Of a DNA stretch of 49,674 nucleotides, positions 15,762-25,200 are shown piece after piece (within the stretch, counting starts at the first letter, position 1; the number at the start of each line of letters is the position of its first letter). The position numbers and the translations under genes were made by a program. The notes under the pieces are model-generated. The model did no database searches. It saw only the letters and a list, made by a program, of their open reading frames with translations, and was not told the DNA's origin. Source of the DNA: JBAXGW01 sp037139195 (GTDB taxonomy: Bacteria > Bacteroidota > Bacteroidia > Bacteroidales > JAHJDW01); NCBI GenBank assembly GCA_037139195.1, contig JBAXGW010000031.1:1-49674 (forward strand), read 5' to 3'.

Positions 15762-17723
15762 ATGTGCGGAATAACTGGCTGTATTGCATTCACGGAATTA
15801 GGGCGTAGAACTATTGATTTAATCGATGGCTCTATTGCTGCTTTAAATAAGCGGGGTCCGGATGCAAACGGCAAGTATATTCATGATAATATTGCATTGG
15901 GTCATGCTCGACTATGTATTATTGATACCTCTGATGCCGCAGCACAACCTTTTACAGATAAATCGGGAAGATATACCATAGTTTTTAATGGTGAATTTTT
16001 TAATTTCATGGATTTCAGAAATGAAATTATCTCTGATGGAATTGAATTAAAATCGACAAGTGATACGGAAATTTTGCTTTATCTATTCATAAAACATGGT
16101 AAATCGATAATTCAAAAAATAAACGGCTTCTTTGCCATTGCTATTTACGATAATTTTGAAAGAAAGTTAACAATTGTTAGAGATAGATATGGAATTAAGC
16201 CACTTTATTATTTTCAAGATAAGGATCGATTGGTGTTTGCATCGGAGATGAAGTCGTTGTTAGCTTATAATATTGATAAAGAAATAAATGATTTAGCGCT
16301 TTTTCAGTATTTTCAGCTGAATTATATTCCACCTCATTTATCGATTTTTAAAAATGTATGTAAAATTGAGGAGGGAAGTTGGCTTGAATTAGATGAAAAT
16401 TTTAAGATAACAAAAGGTAAGTATTATTCGATTGGAAGATTTGAAGATTTAAAGATTGAAAGATTGGAAGATGAGAAGATTGGAAGATTTGAAGATTTGA
16501 AGATTAACCAATTTGAAAATGATTTGAATAAAGTTGGAACTTATGAAAAAGCTCAGAAACATTTAAGAAAAATTTTAACCGATGCAATAAATATAAGAAT
16601 GTATTCAGATGTGCCACTTGGCGCATTTCTGAGTGGTGGAATTGACTCTTCAATTATTGTTGCATTAGCAACTAAAGTAAATTCTAATTTGCATACATTT
16701 TCAATTGGATATAAAGACGAGCCACTGTTTGACGAAACCAATTATGCTGAATTAGTTGCAAAAAAATACAATACAAATCATACTAGTTTTAAACTATCGA
16801 ATGATGATTTACTTGGCAGTTTGTTCGAAATGCTCGATTATATTGATGAACCGTTTGCTGATTCTTCAGCACTTGCTGTTTTCATTCTGAGTAATCAAAC
16901 AAAAAAGCATGTAACAGTTGCTTTATCTGGCGATGGTGCCGATGAAATTTTTGGAGGCTACAATAAACATACAGCAGAAATTAAAATTCGTCAAAATAAT
17001 TTTTTAAATAAATCGCTTCCCTCGTTTGAACCGTTAATAAATATTTTGCCTCAATCGAGAAATTCAACTTTTTCAAATAAGATACGCCAAGCTAAAAAAT
17101 ATATTGAAGGCTTAAAAATGAATGAAAAAGAACGCTATTGGCGATGGTGTGGATATAATACAATTTCTGAATCGCTTTCTTATTTCAAAAATTTTGATTT
17201 AATTGAAACATTTTATCAAGATAGACAGTTATATATCGAAAATATTGATAAGCGTGATTTTAATTCTGTATTAAGTACAGATATAAAATTGGTATTATCT
17301 GGAGATATGTTAGTAAAGGTAGATAGAATGTCAATGGCAAATAGTTTGGAAGTTAGAAATCCTTTTCTAGATTATAGATTAATTGATTTTGCTTTCGAAT
17401 TGCCTGCCAGTTATAAGAATGATGGAATAACTTCGAAGAAAATATTAAAAGATGCTTTCAGAGAAGAACTTCCAATTGAGATTTTTAATAGAGGAAAGCA
17501 TGGCTTTGAAGTGCCTTTGTTGAAATGGATGCGAAATGAGTTGTGGTCATTAATAAATGATGATTTATTAAACGAAAAATTTATTGAAGAACAGAATATA
17601 TTTAATATTAATACAATAAGAAATTTAAAAAAACAATTGTTTTCTACTAATCCAGGAGATGTTCAGGCTAAGATTTGGGCATTGATAGTGTTTCAATATT
17701 GGTGGAAAAAGTATATGCGGTAA
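15762..17723 (+). CDS. asnB: Asparagine synthase (glutamine-hydrolysing)
   Basis: 653 residues. The class II glutaminase domain starts with the nucleophile Cys2 (MCGITGC), and the synthetase domain carries the PPi-loop AFLSGGIDSSI and ALSGDGADEIFGGY. It makes Asn, or amidates a sugar precursor, using Gln and ATP. The exosortase/capsule-type subgroup often sits in polysaccharide loci, and glycosyltransferase and export genes follow here. Between the two domains (residues ~224-248) is a repetitive segment, IGRFEDLKIERLEDEK, then IGRFEDLKIN, encoded by an in-frame AT-rich repeat not expected in AsnB. The active-site motifs on both sides are intact, so the enzyme probably still works. Confidence 0.93.
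   Translation: MCGITGCIAFTELGRRTIDLIDGSIAALNKRGPDANGKYIHDNIALGHARLCIIDTSDAAAQPFTDKSGRYTIVFNGEFFNFMDFRNEIISDGIELKSTSDTEILLYLFIKHGKSIIQKINGFFAIAIYDNFERKLTIVRDRYGIKPLYYFQDKDRLVFASEMKSLLAYNIDKEINDLALFQYFQLNYIPPHLSIFKNVCKIEEGSWLELDENFKITKGKYYSIGRFEDLKIERLEDEKIGRFEDLKINQFENDLNKVGTYEKAQKHLRKILTDAINIRMYSDVPLGAFLSGGIDSSIIVALATKVNSNLHTFSIGYKDEPLFDETNYAELVAKKYNTNHTSFKLSNDDLLGSLFEMLDYIDEPFADSSALAVFILSNQTKKHVTVALSGDGADEIFGGYNKHTAEIKIRQNNFLNKSLPSFEPLINILPQSRNSTFSNKIRQAKKYIEGLKMNEKERYWRWCGYNTISESLSYFKNFDLIETFYQDRQLYIENIDKRDFNSVLSTDIKLVLSGDMLVKVDRMSMANSLEVRNPFLDYRLIDFAFELPASYKNDGITSKKILKDAFREELPIEIFNRGKHGFEVPLLKWMRNELWSLINDDLLNEKFIEEQNIFNINTIRNLKKQLFSTNPGDVQAKIWALIVFQYWWKKYMR
16431..16505 (+). repeat. In-frame GATTTGAAG/ATTGGAAG repeat inside asnB
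   Basis: About 75 nt of ATTGGAAGATTTGAAGATT-like units, three starting with ATTGGAAGAT. It keeps the frame and encodes a charged linker. Composition resembles intergenic repeats such as the one at 37160-37348. Confidence 0.7.
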
Positions 17724-17815
17724 ATGGTAAACGGTTCAAGGTAAACGGTTGTTGATATATCGTGTGCCCTGCACCATGAACCTTGTGCCATTTCGAAATT
17801 ATTAAAATAATAGAA

Positions 17816-19000
17816 ATGCCAAGAGTATTAAGAATCATCAATCGTTTTAATTTAGGAGGACCCACCTATAATGCTGCATATTTGAGCAAATATATGGCTC
17901 CTGAGTTTGAAACATTATTGGTAGGGGGTGCAAACGATGAAACAGAAGAAAACTCTGAATTTATTGTTCGGAACTTAGGATTAGAACCACTCTCTATTCC
18001 TGAAATGAAAAGACCCATAAGTTTGAAAGACGATTTGACTGCTTATTACAAATTAAGAAAAATAATTAGAGATTTCAAGCCGGACATCGTTCATACACAT
18101 GCAGCAAAAGCTGGAGCTTTAGGCCGAAGAGCTGCTCATTATTTGAAAGTCCCTGTTATAGTTCACACATTTCACGGACATGTTTTTGATGCGTATTTTG
18201 GCAGTATGCAATCAACATTTTACCAGCAACTAGAAAGACGATTGGCAAAAATGTCGACTAAAATTATAGCTATAAGTGAGAATCAGAAATATGATTTAGT
18301 TCATAAATATAGAATTTGTCCAGAAGAAAAAGTTGAGATTATCCCATTAGGATTTGATTTAGGTCGATTTAATGAGAATATTGATATTAAAAGGATTGCA
18401 TTTAGAAAAAAATATCAAATTGAAGAAGATGAAATTGCGATAGGAATTGTTGGGCGTATTGTTCCAATAAAAAATCATGCAATGTTCTTAAAGTCGATTG
18501 CATTATTAAAAGAAAAAACGCAAAGAAATATTAGAGTTTTTGTGGTTGGTGACGGGGAGTTAATTAATGAAGTTGTAGCAAATACTACTGAGTTGGGCTT
18601 AGATTATACTTTTTTCGATGCAAATTATAAAAAAGCAAGCATCACATTTACATCTTGGATAAAAGATATTGATGAAGTGAATGCGGGGATGGATATTATT
18701 GCTTTGACATCATTAAATGAAGGAACACCAGTGAGTTTGATTGAAGCTCAGGCATCTAATAAACCAATAGTAACTACCGATGTTGGCGGAATAGCAAATG
18801 TTGTAATTCCAAATAAAACGGCATTTCTTTGTGAAAGTGGTAATCATGAACAATTTGCGGATTATTTGCTCCAATTAGTTGACAATGATCAATTGAGAAT
18901 AGACATGGGAATTGAAGGCTGGGATTTTGTTAGAGAGAAGTTTCATTATCAGCGTTTAGTAAATGATATGAAAAATTTCTATAATAGATTATTAGTATAA
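17816..19000 (+). CDS. GT4-family glycosyltransferase
   Basis: 394 residues from ATG 17816 (MPRVLRIINRFNLGG); an upstream in-frame ATG adds 11 residues that do not fit a GT-B start. The N-terminal lobe has the G-G-P acceptor loop and DIVHTHAAKAGALGR; the C-terminal lobe has VGRIVPIKNH and the EGTPVSLIEAQASNKPIVTTDVGG segment with the retaining-enzyme EX7E motif. Its role is to transfer a sugar from a nucleotide donor to a lipid-linked or polysaccharide acceptor in the cytoplasm; the sugar is unknown. It lies between asnB and the export genes. The preceding gap holds GGTAAACGGT and TGCACCATGAACC-type junk repeats. Confidence 0.9.
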   Translation: MPRVLRIINRFNLGGPTYNAAYLSKYMAPEFETLLVGGANDETEENSEFIVRNLGLEPLSIPEMKRPISLKDDLTAYYKLRKIIRDFKPDIVHTHAAKAGALGRRAAHYLKVPVIVHTFHGHVFDAYFGSMQSTFYQQLERRLAKMSTKIIAISENQKYDLVHKYRICPEEKVEIIPLGFDLGRFNENIDIKRIAFRKKYQIEEDEIAIGIVGRIVPIKNHAMFLKSIALLKEKTQRNIRVFVVGDGELINEVVANTTELGLDYTFFDANYKKASITFTSWIKDIDEVNAGMDIIALTSLNEGTPVSLIEAQASNKPIVTTDVGGIANVVIPNKTAFLCESGNHEQFADYLLQLVDNDQLRIDMGIEGWDFVREKFHYQRLVNDMKNFYNRLLV

Positions 19001-19064
19001 TTATATTTTGTAAATTTGACATTTAAATCTACAAGGAATTAATAATAAGTTAATAAATTAAATA

Positions 19065-19113
19065 CTCTTCGACTTTACTTGGAGTGACCGCATACTGAGC
19101 GGAGTTGGAGTCT
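19065..19113. repeat. Degenerate copy of the CTTCGACTCCGCTCAG inverted repeat
   Basis: CTCTTCGACTTTACTT (19065-19080) faces ACTGAGCGGAGTTGGAGTCT (19094-19113). It is a diverged copy of the repeat after lpdA, in the gap before the Wza-like gene. Confidence 0.5.
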
Positions 19114-19167
19114 ATCAAGAAAAGGAACAAATAGCTTGCGGATAAGATTGATCATTAATTTTTAACT

Positions 19168-19935
19168 ATGAAATTCAGATTTTTATTGTTTATTGTTCTA
19201 TCTGTAATGATGTTTTCTTCGTGCAGAATATTCAATCCAACGCGTTTGTTGCGCACTGGTATTGATTATCAGTATGATACTTTGGCAAATATTAAAAATG
19301 AAGAATTCTACAGAATAGCAAAAAATGATATTATCGTTTTTACAATTACCACTAATGATGGCGAGGTGATGATTAACCCTGTTGGTGGGGTTGGTGGAAT
19401 TGGAATGCAAAATTTTCAAAATATGCAGAATGGAAGTGGTGGAGGTTATATGGTTGAATTCGATGGTAGTATAAAATTGCCTATATTAGGGAGAAAAATA
19501 GTAGAAGGGATGTCAATTAGAGAACTAGAATCCTACTTGGAAAATGAATTTGTGACATACTTTAATAAACCTTTCGTTAAAGTTGACGTTGTGAATAAGC
19601 GTGTATTTATGTTTCAAGGAAGTGCTGCATCTGTAGTCCCTTTAATCTATCAAAATACAACTCTCTTTCAGTTGTTAGCGCAAATTGGAGGAGTTGGAAA
19701 TTCTAAGGCACATAGAATTAAAATAATAAGAAATAAGCCCGATAGAACTTATGTGTATTCTATTGATTTGTCAAGAATTGAAAATATAAATCAAGGTAAT
19801 GTGGTTCTTCAAGCCAATGATATTGTATATATTACACCAAGAGACAATGTTTCAGGAGAAATAATGACTGCCATTGCTCCTTATCTGTCGCTATTTACAT
19901 CACTTATTGCTATATACGCAATAACGACTAAATAA
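19168..19935 (+). CDS. Wza-like polysaccharide export lipoprotein
   Basis: 255 residues. A lipoprotein signal ends in VMMFSSC (Cys19). The polysaccharide-export domain is present: FYRIAKNDIIVFTITTNDG, then FDGSIKLPILGRKIVEGMSIRELESYLE and the SLBB-like LFQLLAQIGGVGNSKAHRIKIIR. The end has a hydrophobic helix (IAPYLSLFTSLIAIYAI), as in outer-membrane Wza/BexD relatives of Bacteroidota. The chain forms the outer-membrane exit of capsule or exopolysaccharide. Its insertion GGVGGIGMQNFQNMQNGSGGG is Gly-rich. The Wzc-like kinase follows after 9 nt, the normal partner order. Confidence 0.92.
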   Translation: MKFRFLLFIVLSVMMFSSCRIFNPTRLLRTGIDYQYDTLANIKNEEFYRIAKNDIIVFTITTNDGEVMINPVGGVGGIGMQNFQNMQNGSGGGYMVEFDGSIKLPILGRKIVEGMSIRELESYLENEFVTYFNKPFVKVDVVNKRVFMFQGSAASVVPLIYQNTTLFQLLAQIGGVGNSKAHRIKIIRNKPDRTYVYSIDLSRIENINQGNVVLQANDIVYITPRDNVSGEIMTAIAPYLSLFTSLIAIYAITTK

Positions 19936-19944
19936 AAAAATAAA

Positions 19945-22464
19945 ATGTTAAAAAGAAAAATACCCTTAATTAATGATGAGTTTGATATAAGTTTATTAAC
20001 TCATATTATTAAAAGTAATTGGATATTTATAAGCATTTTAATTGCAATTGCCGGCTTTTCGTCATTTGCAATTTTACGTTATACGCATCCAATTTATGAA
20101 GCATCTTCAATTATACAATTAAATTCAGCTAACACAGCAGAAACTGTTTTGCAAACTACTCAACAAGTTATTCCAACCGAGAATATTGCAAAGGATCTTG
20201 AAGTTTTAAGGTCATCCGTTTTTTTAACTCGAATATTTAATAAACTTCCCTTAGAGGTGAGTTATTTTTCAAAAGGAACTATTTTAGATTTCGAGATGTA
20301 TAAGAGTGCTCCGTTTAAAGTTAAAATGGAGAATATCCCACCTGAACTTTATGGAATTCCAATTCGAATAGATTTTTCAGATACTCAAAAATGTCAGATA
20401 TTTTACGATATCAACGGGAAAAATTATGAAGGAACCGTTAATTTTGATGAAAAGAAAAAAGTTGGAATTGCTGAGTTTATCATTAGTTTAACTGAGGTTT
20501 CGGATGAATCTAGTTTGATTAAAGATCAGTATTATTTTGTTCCCAATAATCCTGCTTCTATATTATCAACACATTTGGCTCGATTGTCAATTAATACTTT
20601 AAATGAGGAAGCAAAATCAATAAAAATAACGTATTCAGATAGAAATGCTGCAAAAGCAGCTGATGTGGTAAATAATATTTCGCAAGAGTTTAGAGTTTTT
20701 GATATAGAAAAGAAAGCTGAGAGTTCAAATAATATTATAAACTTTGTTGATACTCAATTGGTTGTTGTTTATAATAAACTAAATGAAATTCAAAGTAAAA
20801 TGAGTTTGTTAAAGGGAGATTCAACTTTAACAACTTCTGATATTAAATCATTGATTTCAACAGATCCGTCGGATTTATTTTTTTCAAACATTAATGAAGT
20901 TAAAAGAAGCTTGTTTGAATTAGAAATGCAAAATAGTAATATTGATCAATTGTGGTCTGAAATATCGAAAGATAAAGACCTTGATCCGTATAAGTTGGTA
21001 GCAATACTTTCAAATTCTAAGCTTGTTGGTGCATTGTCTACGGGGGTAAATTCTATTCAGAGTTTATTGCTTGAGAAAGAAAAGTTGTATTATGATGTAA
21101 CAGCCAATAGTAGACAAATAAAATCGATAGATTATCAAATAGAAATTCAGAAGAAATTATTAAATGAAATAATAAAAGCAACAAAAAAAGATCTTGAAGT
21201 AAAAAAACAAGAAATTTATACTAAAATTGATGTTTACAACAAAAGTAGAAAAATTAAAAGTCAGGATCCAGTTGTAAATAAATATCAACAAAATACTATC
21301 GAACTAGCAATTTTAGAACGCTTGTATGCAATAAATGATAACTACTACAGTCAATTAATAGAAAAGAAAGCTGAATATAGTATTTCAAAAGCTGGTTTTG
21401 TATCAAATAACGAAATTTTGCAACTTGCTTCTACGCCTGAAGATCCTATTTATCCAGTAAAGAAAGTTATAATAATTATATGTTTTGTTTTAGCAATTGT
21501 AATCTCACTTACATTAGTTGCTTTTAGGTATTTGTTTTTTAATCAAATTACAGGTGTTGGCGATTTAGCAAAATATACTGATATTCCTGTTATTGGGATG
21601 GTTCCGAAATATAGAAAAGATATTCCAATAACCCAGTTGATTGTAGATAAACGCCCAAAATCATTAATTGCGGAGTCATTACGCGCTGTGAGAACTAATT
21701 TACAGTTTATTGCTAATGAAGAAGGTGCTAAAATAATTGCAATTACATCAACAATTTCTGGAGAAGGAAAGACGTTTGTTGCTATCAATTTAGCGGGGGT
21801 AATTGCTTTTTCAAATAAAAAAGTTCTTGTTATTGACTGTGATATGCGTAAACCCAAAATTCACTTAGGTTTTGGTGTAAATAATGATAAAGGTTTGAGT
21901 ACAATCCTAATTGATAAAGATAATTATGAAGATTGTATAATTAAGAGTTCAATTGAAGGACTTGATATAATAACTGCAGGGCCAATACCACCAAATCCTT
22001 CAGAATTAATTATTAGCGAACGAATGGATCAGCTACTTGATACTTTTAAAACACTATATGATATCATAATTATTGATAATCCGCCAGTTGGACTTGTTAC
22101 TGATGGTATTAAGAATATACAACGTGCCGATTATCCTATATATGTGTTTAAAGCCAACTATTCATCAAAATCATTTATACAGAGTGTTGAGTCATTGGCA
22201 ACCGAAACGCAAATAGGCCGTTTGTCTATAATATTAAATGCAATTGATATTAGTGGGACTAACTATGGATATGGCAAACGATATGGTGGTGGCGGAGGCG
22301 GCTACGGATATGGCTACGGATATGGCTACGGTTACGGATATGGCTACGGATATGGCACAGGAACAGGTTATGGTTATTACGATGATGAAGGCATTGTTAC
22401 ACCTCCAAGTACTACGGAGAAAATATATAAATCAATTGTTAAATTTATTACTGGTAGAGGATAA
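19945..22464 (+). CDS. Wzc-like polysaccharide co-polymerase / tyrosine autokinase
   Basis: 839 residues. A Wzz domain lies between two membrane helices (about residues 28-48 and 509-529) with a periplasmic coiled-coil arm. The cytoplasmic BY-kinase domain has Walker A SGEGKTF (~605), Walker A' VLVIDCDMRKP (~631) and Walker B IIIIDNPPVG (~711). Such proteins set chain length and gate export through autophosphorylated C-terminal tyrosines. The tail here is extreme: from ~773 it is (Gly-Tyr)n with a GGGGG run, then YYDDE and about 30 ordinary residues. Part of it is encoded by 12-nt tandem units. Its stop overlaps the ATG of the next gene by one base. Confidence 0.94.
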   Translation: MLKRKIPLINDEFDISLLTHIIKSNWIFISILIAIAGFSSFAILRYTHPIYEASSIIQLNSANTAETVLQTTQQVIPTENIAKDLEVLRSSVFLTRIFNKLPLEVSYFSKGTILDFEMYKSAPFKVKMENIPPELYGIPIRIDFSDTQKCQIFYDINGKNYEGTVNFDEKKKVGIAEFIISLTEVSDESSLIKDQYYFVPNNPASILSTHLARLSINTLNEEAKSIKITYSDRNAAKAADVVNNISQEFRVFDIEKKAESSNNIINFVDTQLVVVYNKLNEIQSKMSLLKGDSTLTTSDIKSLISTDPSDLFFSNINEVKRSLFELEMQNSNIDQLWSEISKDKDLDPYKLVAILSNSKLVGALSTGVNSIQSLLLEKEKLYYDVTANSRQIKSIDYQIEIQKKLLNEIIKATKKDLEVKKQEIYTKIDVYNKSRKIKSQDPVVNKYQQNTIELAILERLYAINDNYYSQLIEKKAEYSISKAGFVSNNEILQLASTPEDPIYPVKKVIIIICFVLAIVISLTLVAFRYLFFNQITGVGDLAKYTDIPVIGMVPKYRKDIPITQLIVDKRPKSLIAESLRAVRTNLQFIANEEGAKIIAITSTISGEGKTFVAINLAGVIAFSNKKVLVIDCDMRKPKIHLGFGVNNDKGLSTILIDKDNYEDCIIKSSIEGLDIITAGPIPPNPSELIISERMDQLLDTFKTLYDIIIIDNPPVGLVTDGIKNIQRADYPIYVFKANYSSKSFIQSVESLATETQIGRLSIILNAIDISGTNYGYGKRYGGGGGGYGYGYGYGYGYGYGYGYGTGTGYGYYDDEGIVTPPSTTEKIYKSIVKFITGRG
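22300..22353 (+). repeat. 12-nt GGCTACGGATAT repeats in the Wzc-like gene
   Basis: Units GGCTACGGATAT at 22300, 22312 and 22342 with close variants between them, each coding Gly-Tyr-Gly-Tyr. Because the unit is a multiple of six, slippage would change the tyrosine count without changing frame. Confidence 0.8.
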
Positions 22465-23006
22465 TGGAAATTGAACGTTTTTTTATTGAAGGTTTACTAT
22501 TGATTAAACCAAAGGTTTTTGCTGACGATAGAGGATATTTTCTAGAATCATATAATAAAAAATCTTTTAATGATTTTGGAATTGATGCTGAATTTGTTCA
22601 AGACAATGAATCTAAATCATCAAAAGGTGTTTTAAGAGGTTTGCATTTTCAAACTCCTCCTTTCGCTCAAGGCAAGTTGGTAAGAGTTATAAAAGGCGAG
22701 GTGATGGATGTGGCTGTTGATATAAGAAAAAATTCGCCGACTTATGGAAAGCACATTAAAGTAAATTTGTCAGAAGAAAATAAGTATTTTTTTTATATTC
22801 CAGCTGGATTTGCTCACGGTTTTGTTACGCTAAGGGATAATACCATTTTTTCGTACAAATGCACCAATATCTATAATAAAGAGTCTGAGGGTTCATTGTA
22901 TTGGAATGATGAACTGATTTCGATAGATTGGAATATTGAAAATCCATTACTTTCAGAAAAAGACAAAATAATTAAGAATTTTAATGAGTTTGTTTCTCCA
23001 TTTTAA
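22464..23006 (+). CDS. rfbC: dTDP-4-dehydrorhamnose 3,5-epimerase
   Basis: 180 residues, standard length. Cupin-fold RmlC motifs are clear: FLESYNKKSFNDFGID, FVQDNESKSSKGVLRGLHFQ with the catalytic His, GKLVRVIKGEVMDVAVDIRKNSPTYG, and YIPAGFAHGFVTL. It epimerises C3 and C5 of dTDP-4-keto-6-deoxyglucose on the way to dTDP-L-rhamnose. The ATG overlaps the stop of the Wzc-like gene (TAATG), so translation is coupled. rfbA, rfbB and rfbD are not in the window, so rhamnose synthesis must be completed from elsewhere. Confidence 0.94.
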   Translation: MEIERFFIEGLLLIKPKVFADDRGYFLESYNKKSFNDFGIDAEFVQDNESKSSKGVLRGLHFQTPPFAQGKLVRVIKGEVMDVAVDIRKNSPTYGKHIKVNLSEENKYFFYIPAGFAHGFVTLRDNTIFSYKCTNIYNKESEGSLYWNDELISIDWNIENPLLSEKDKIIKNFNEFVSPF

Positions 23007-23019
23007 TCTAAATTTTTCC

Positions 23020-23027
23020 TACCTTTG
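23020..23027 (+). promoter_or_regulatory. -7 box before the WecA-like gene
   Basis: TACCTTTG matches TAnnTTTG and is 37 nt before the chosen ATG at 23065. No convincing -33 TTG is seen at the right distance. Confidence 0.45.
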
Positions 23028-23064
23028 CAAGCGTTTTCTTGAAGTTTAATGTAAAAGATTGATA

Positions 23065-24144
23065 ATGCCCGAATTGCCTGCTTGGATAATGTTTGCCGTT
23101 TTCTTTATTTCTTCAGTTTTCTTATCGTTTCTTATAAATGGTTTGTTTCTGAAATTTTCTCGTAGTTTAGGCATTCGTAATTCAGAGGAAACAATTATTC
23201 GATGGGGCTCACAGTCTAAACCTGCCTTAGGTGGAATTTCTTTTTACATTTTATTTTTATTTTCTGTAACAATTTATTCAGTGTTTTTGAGAGATTATAG
23301 TCTCCCTTTGGATAAACAGTTTTTGGGAGTACTCCTTGCTGTGACACTAGGGTTTTTAATTGGATTAGCAGATGATGCTTATAATACAAAGCCTTTTTTG
23401 AAATTTAGCGGTCAACTCGCTTCAGCTTTGATATTAATATATTCGGGTGTTTATATCCACTTCTTCGCAAATGAATATTTAAATTACTTGCTAACTGTTT
23501 TTTGGGTTGTTGGAATGATGAATTCTATCAATATGCTCGATAATATGGATGCTATTACTGCATCCGTTTCATCGTTTATTATTATTAGTGCAGTTACAAT
23601 TATAATAGTAAATAATACCGAACATGATGTTTATCAAACTATTTGTTTAGGAGTTTTAGGAAGCATAATTGGATTTTTGTTTTTTAATTGGCATCCCTCG
23701 AAAATATACATGGGCGATACAGGTAGCCAATTTTTAGGTGTTTTTCTTGCTGTTATTGGAATAATGTTCTTTTGGAATGATGGCTTTTCTACTTCAACTT
23801 TGTCGCAAAGTAAAAACTTTATTGGTGTTGCTTTAATATTTGCATTGCCAATTATTGATACAACCACAGTAACAATCAATAGATTGCGAAAAGGAAAGTC
23901 GCCTTTTGTTGGTGGTCGTGATCATACAACCCATCACTTAGCATTACGTCTTAGATCTGATAGCAAAGTTGCATGGGTTTTCATGGGCATATCATTAGTT
24001 TCGTTGATATTGTTTGTAGTTTCCAGAAATATTAAAGAATGGAATAATTATTATGCATTTATCTTTGCAATTTATTTTATTATAGTATTTGGATTCTTAT
24101 ATTTGCCTACACTTAGAACCAAAAAAGGCAAAAAAAATAAATGA
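23065..24144 (+). CDS. WecA/TagO-like undecaprenyl-phosphate sugar-phosphate transferase
   Basis: About 359 residues with roughly ten membrane helices. The start is ATG 23065 (MPELPAWIMF); a TTG two codons upstream is not needed. Conserved cytoplasmic loops of the MraY/WecA superfamily appear: GLADDAYNTKPFLKF, NSINMLDNMDAITA, FFNWHPSKIYMGDTGSQFLG and GGRDHTTHHLALRL. The enzyme loads the first sugar phosphate onto undecaprenyl phosphate and so starts a glycan chain. The usual LIDGLDGL is LDNMDAI here, a Bacteroidota-type variant, so the sugar substrate is uncertain. It overlaps the next gene by 4 nt (ATGA). Confidence 0.9.
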   Translation: MPELPAWIMFAVFFISSVFLSFLINGLFLKFSRSLGIRNSEETIIRWGSQSKPALGGISFYILFLFSVTIYSVFLRDYSLPLDKQFLGVLLAVTLGFLIGLADDAYNTKPFLKFSGQLASALILIYSGVYIHFFANEYLNYLLTVFWVVGMMNSINMLDNMDAITASVSSFIIISAVTIIIVNNTEHDVYQTICLGVLGSIIGFLFFNWHPSKIYMGDTGSQFLGVFLAVIGIMFFWNDGFSTSTLSQSKNFIGVALIFALPIIDTTTVTINRLRKGKSPFVGGRDHTTHHLALRLRSDSKVAWVFMGISLVSLILFVVSRNIKEWNNYYAFIFAIYFIIVFGFLYLPTLRTKKGKKNK

Positions 24145-25193
24145 GAAAAGAATCAATTTTTATAGGTGTTTGCATCCTATTATCTTCAATTATACTTTGT
24201 GGGTTTTTTATTCGTGAAGATGAATTAGATGAAAAATGGCTGAAGCTAGTTGAAAATAGCAATAAAACATTTGCTGTTCCAATTCCTGATACAATGAGTT
24301 TTTGCGGAGAACCTGTCCCCTTGTTGCGTTTCGATGTTAGGGAGTCTTTGGATTACGAAATGTTGAAAAATGTTTATTGGCACTCTAATACCTATTTGTC
24401 GTTGAAAAGAGCAAATAGATGGTTCCCAATTATTGAGCCAATTTTAAAAAAGAATAATATTCCAGATGATTTTAAATACCTAGCTATTATTGAGAGTAAT
24501 TTTGCAAATGTTGTATCTCCAGTAGGTGCTTCGGGTTATTGGCAGTTTATGAAAAACACGGGTTTAGAGTATGATATGGAAATCAACGATGAAGTTGATG
24601 ATAGATACAATGTTGAAAAGGCTACTGAAGCTGCTTGTAAATATTTAAACGATGCCCATTCTAGACTTAAAAATTGGACTTTAGTTGCTGCTTCCTACAA
24701 TATGGGCGTTGCTGGACTTGCAAAGCGCATTGAGCAACAAGGTGTTTTTTTATATTATGATTTATATTTAAATTCAGAGACTGCACGCTATGTTTATAGA
24801 ATACTGTCAACTAAACTGATAATGGAAAACCCTACAAAATATGGTTATTATTTGCGTTTAAAAGATAGATATCCACAGATTCCAACTCAGAAAATTTCAG
24901 TCGATAGTTCAATTAATAATCTTGTAAAATTTGCTATCGACAATAAAGTAAATTATAAGCTATTAAAATATTTTAACCCTTGGCTTAGAGATACAAAGCT
25001 TACAAATCCTAAGCGGAAAGTTTATCAAATAGAATTGCCAACTCCTGAGTTCTATAATTATTATTTGTTTTTCACAAATAATAACAGTCAGCAGTTGATG
25101 AATGGAAATGAAGTATTAAATATTGATACGAGTAACAAAAAAGTACAGAATCTAAATTTACCTGTAAATACTGATACATCAATAAAAAATTAA
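24141..25193 (+). CDS. Lytic transglycosylase, MltD/SLT type
   Basis: 350 residues. One N-terminal hydrophobic segment (IFIGVCILLSSIILCGFFI) acts as signal or anchor. The SLT domain has FKYLAIIESNFANVVSPVGASGYWQFMKNTG, with the catalytic Glu in IES and the GYWQFM motif, then ASYNMGVAGLAKRIEQQG. It cleaves peptidoglycan between MurNAc and GlcNAc with 1,6-anhydro formation. LysM repeats, common in MltD, are not visible; the tail is Asn/Ser/Thr-rich. The 4-nt overlap with the WecA-like gene suggests a shared transcript that links glycan initiation with wall opening for polysaccharide passage (inference). Confidence 0.9.
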   Translation: MRKESIFIGVCILLSSIILCGFFIREDELDEKWLKLVENSNKTFAVPIPDTMSFCGEPVPLLRFDVRESLDYEMLKNVYWHSNTYLSLKRANRWFPIIEPILKKNNIPDDFKYLAIIESNFANVVSPVGASGYWQFMKNTGLEYDMEINDEVDDRYNVEKATEAACKYLNDAHSRLKNWTLVAASYNMGVAGLAKRIEQQGVFLYYDLYLNSETARYVYRILSTKLIMENPTKYGYYLRLKDRYPQIPTQKISVDSSINNLVKFAIDNKVNYKLLKYFNPWLRDTKLTNPKRKVYQIELPTPEFYNYYLFFTNNNSQQLMNGNEVLNIDTSNKKVQNLNLPVNTDTSIKN

Positions 25194-25200
25194 TGTCGGT

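Noticed and set aside
22238..22474. Second-frame ORF over the Wzc-like tail
   Set aside because: It is an out-of-frame reading of the GGCTACGGATAT repeats inside a clearly coding kinase gene.
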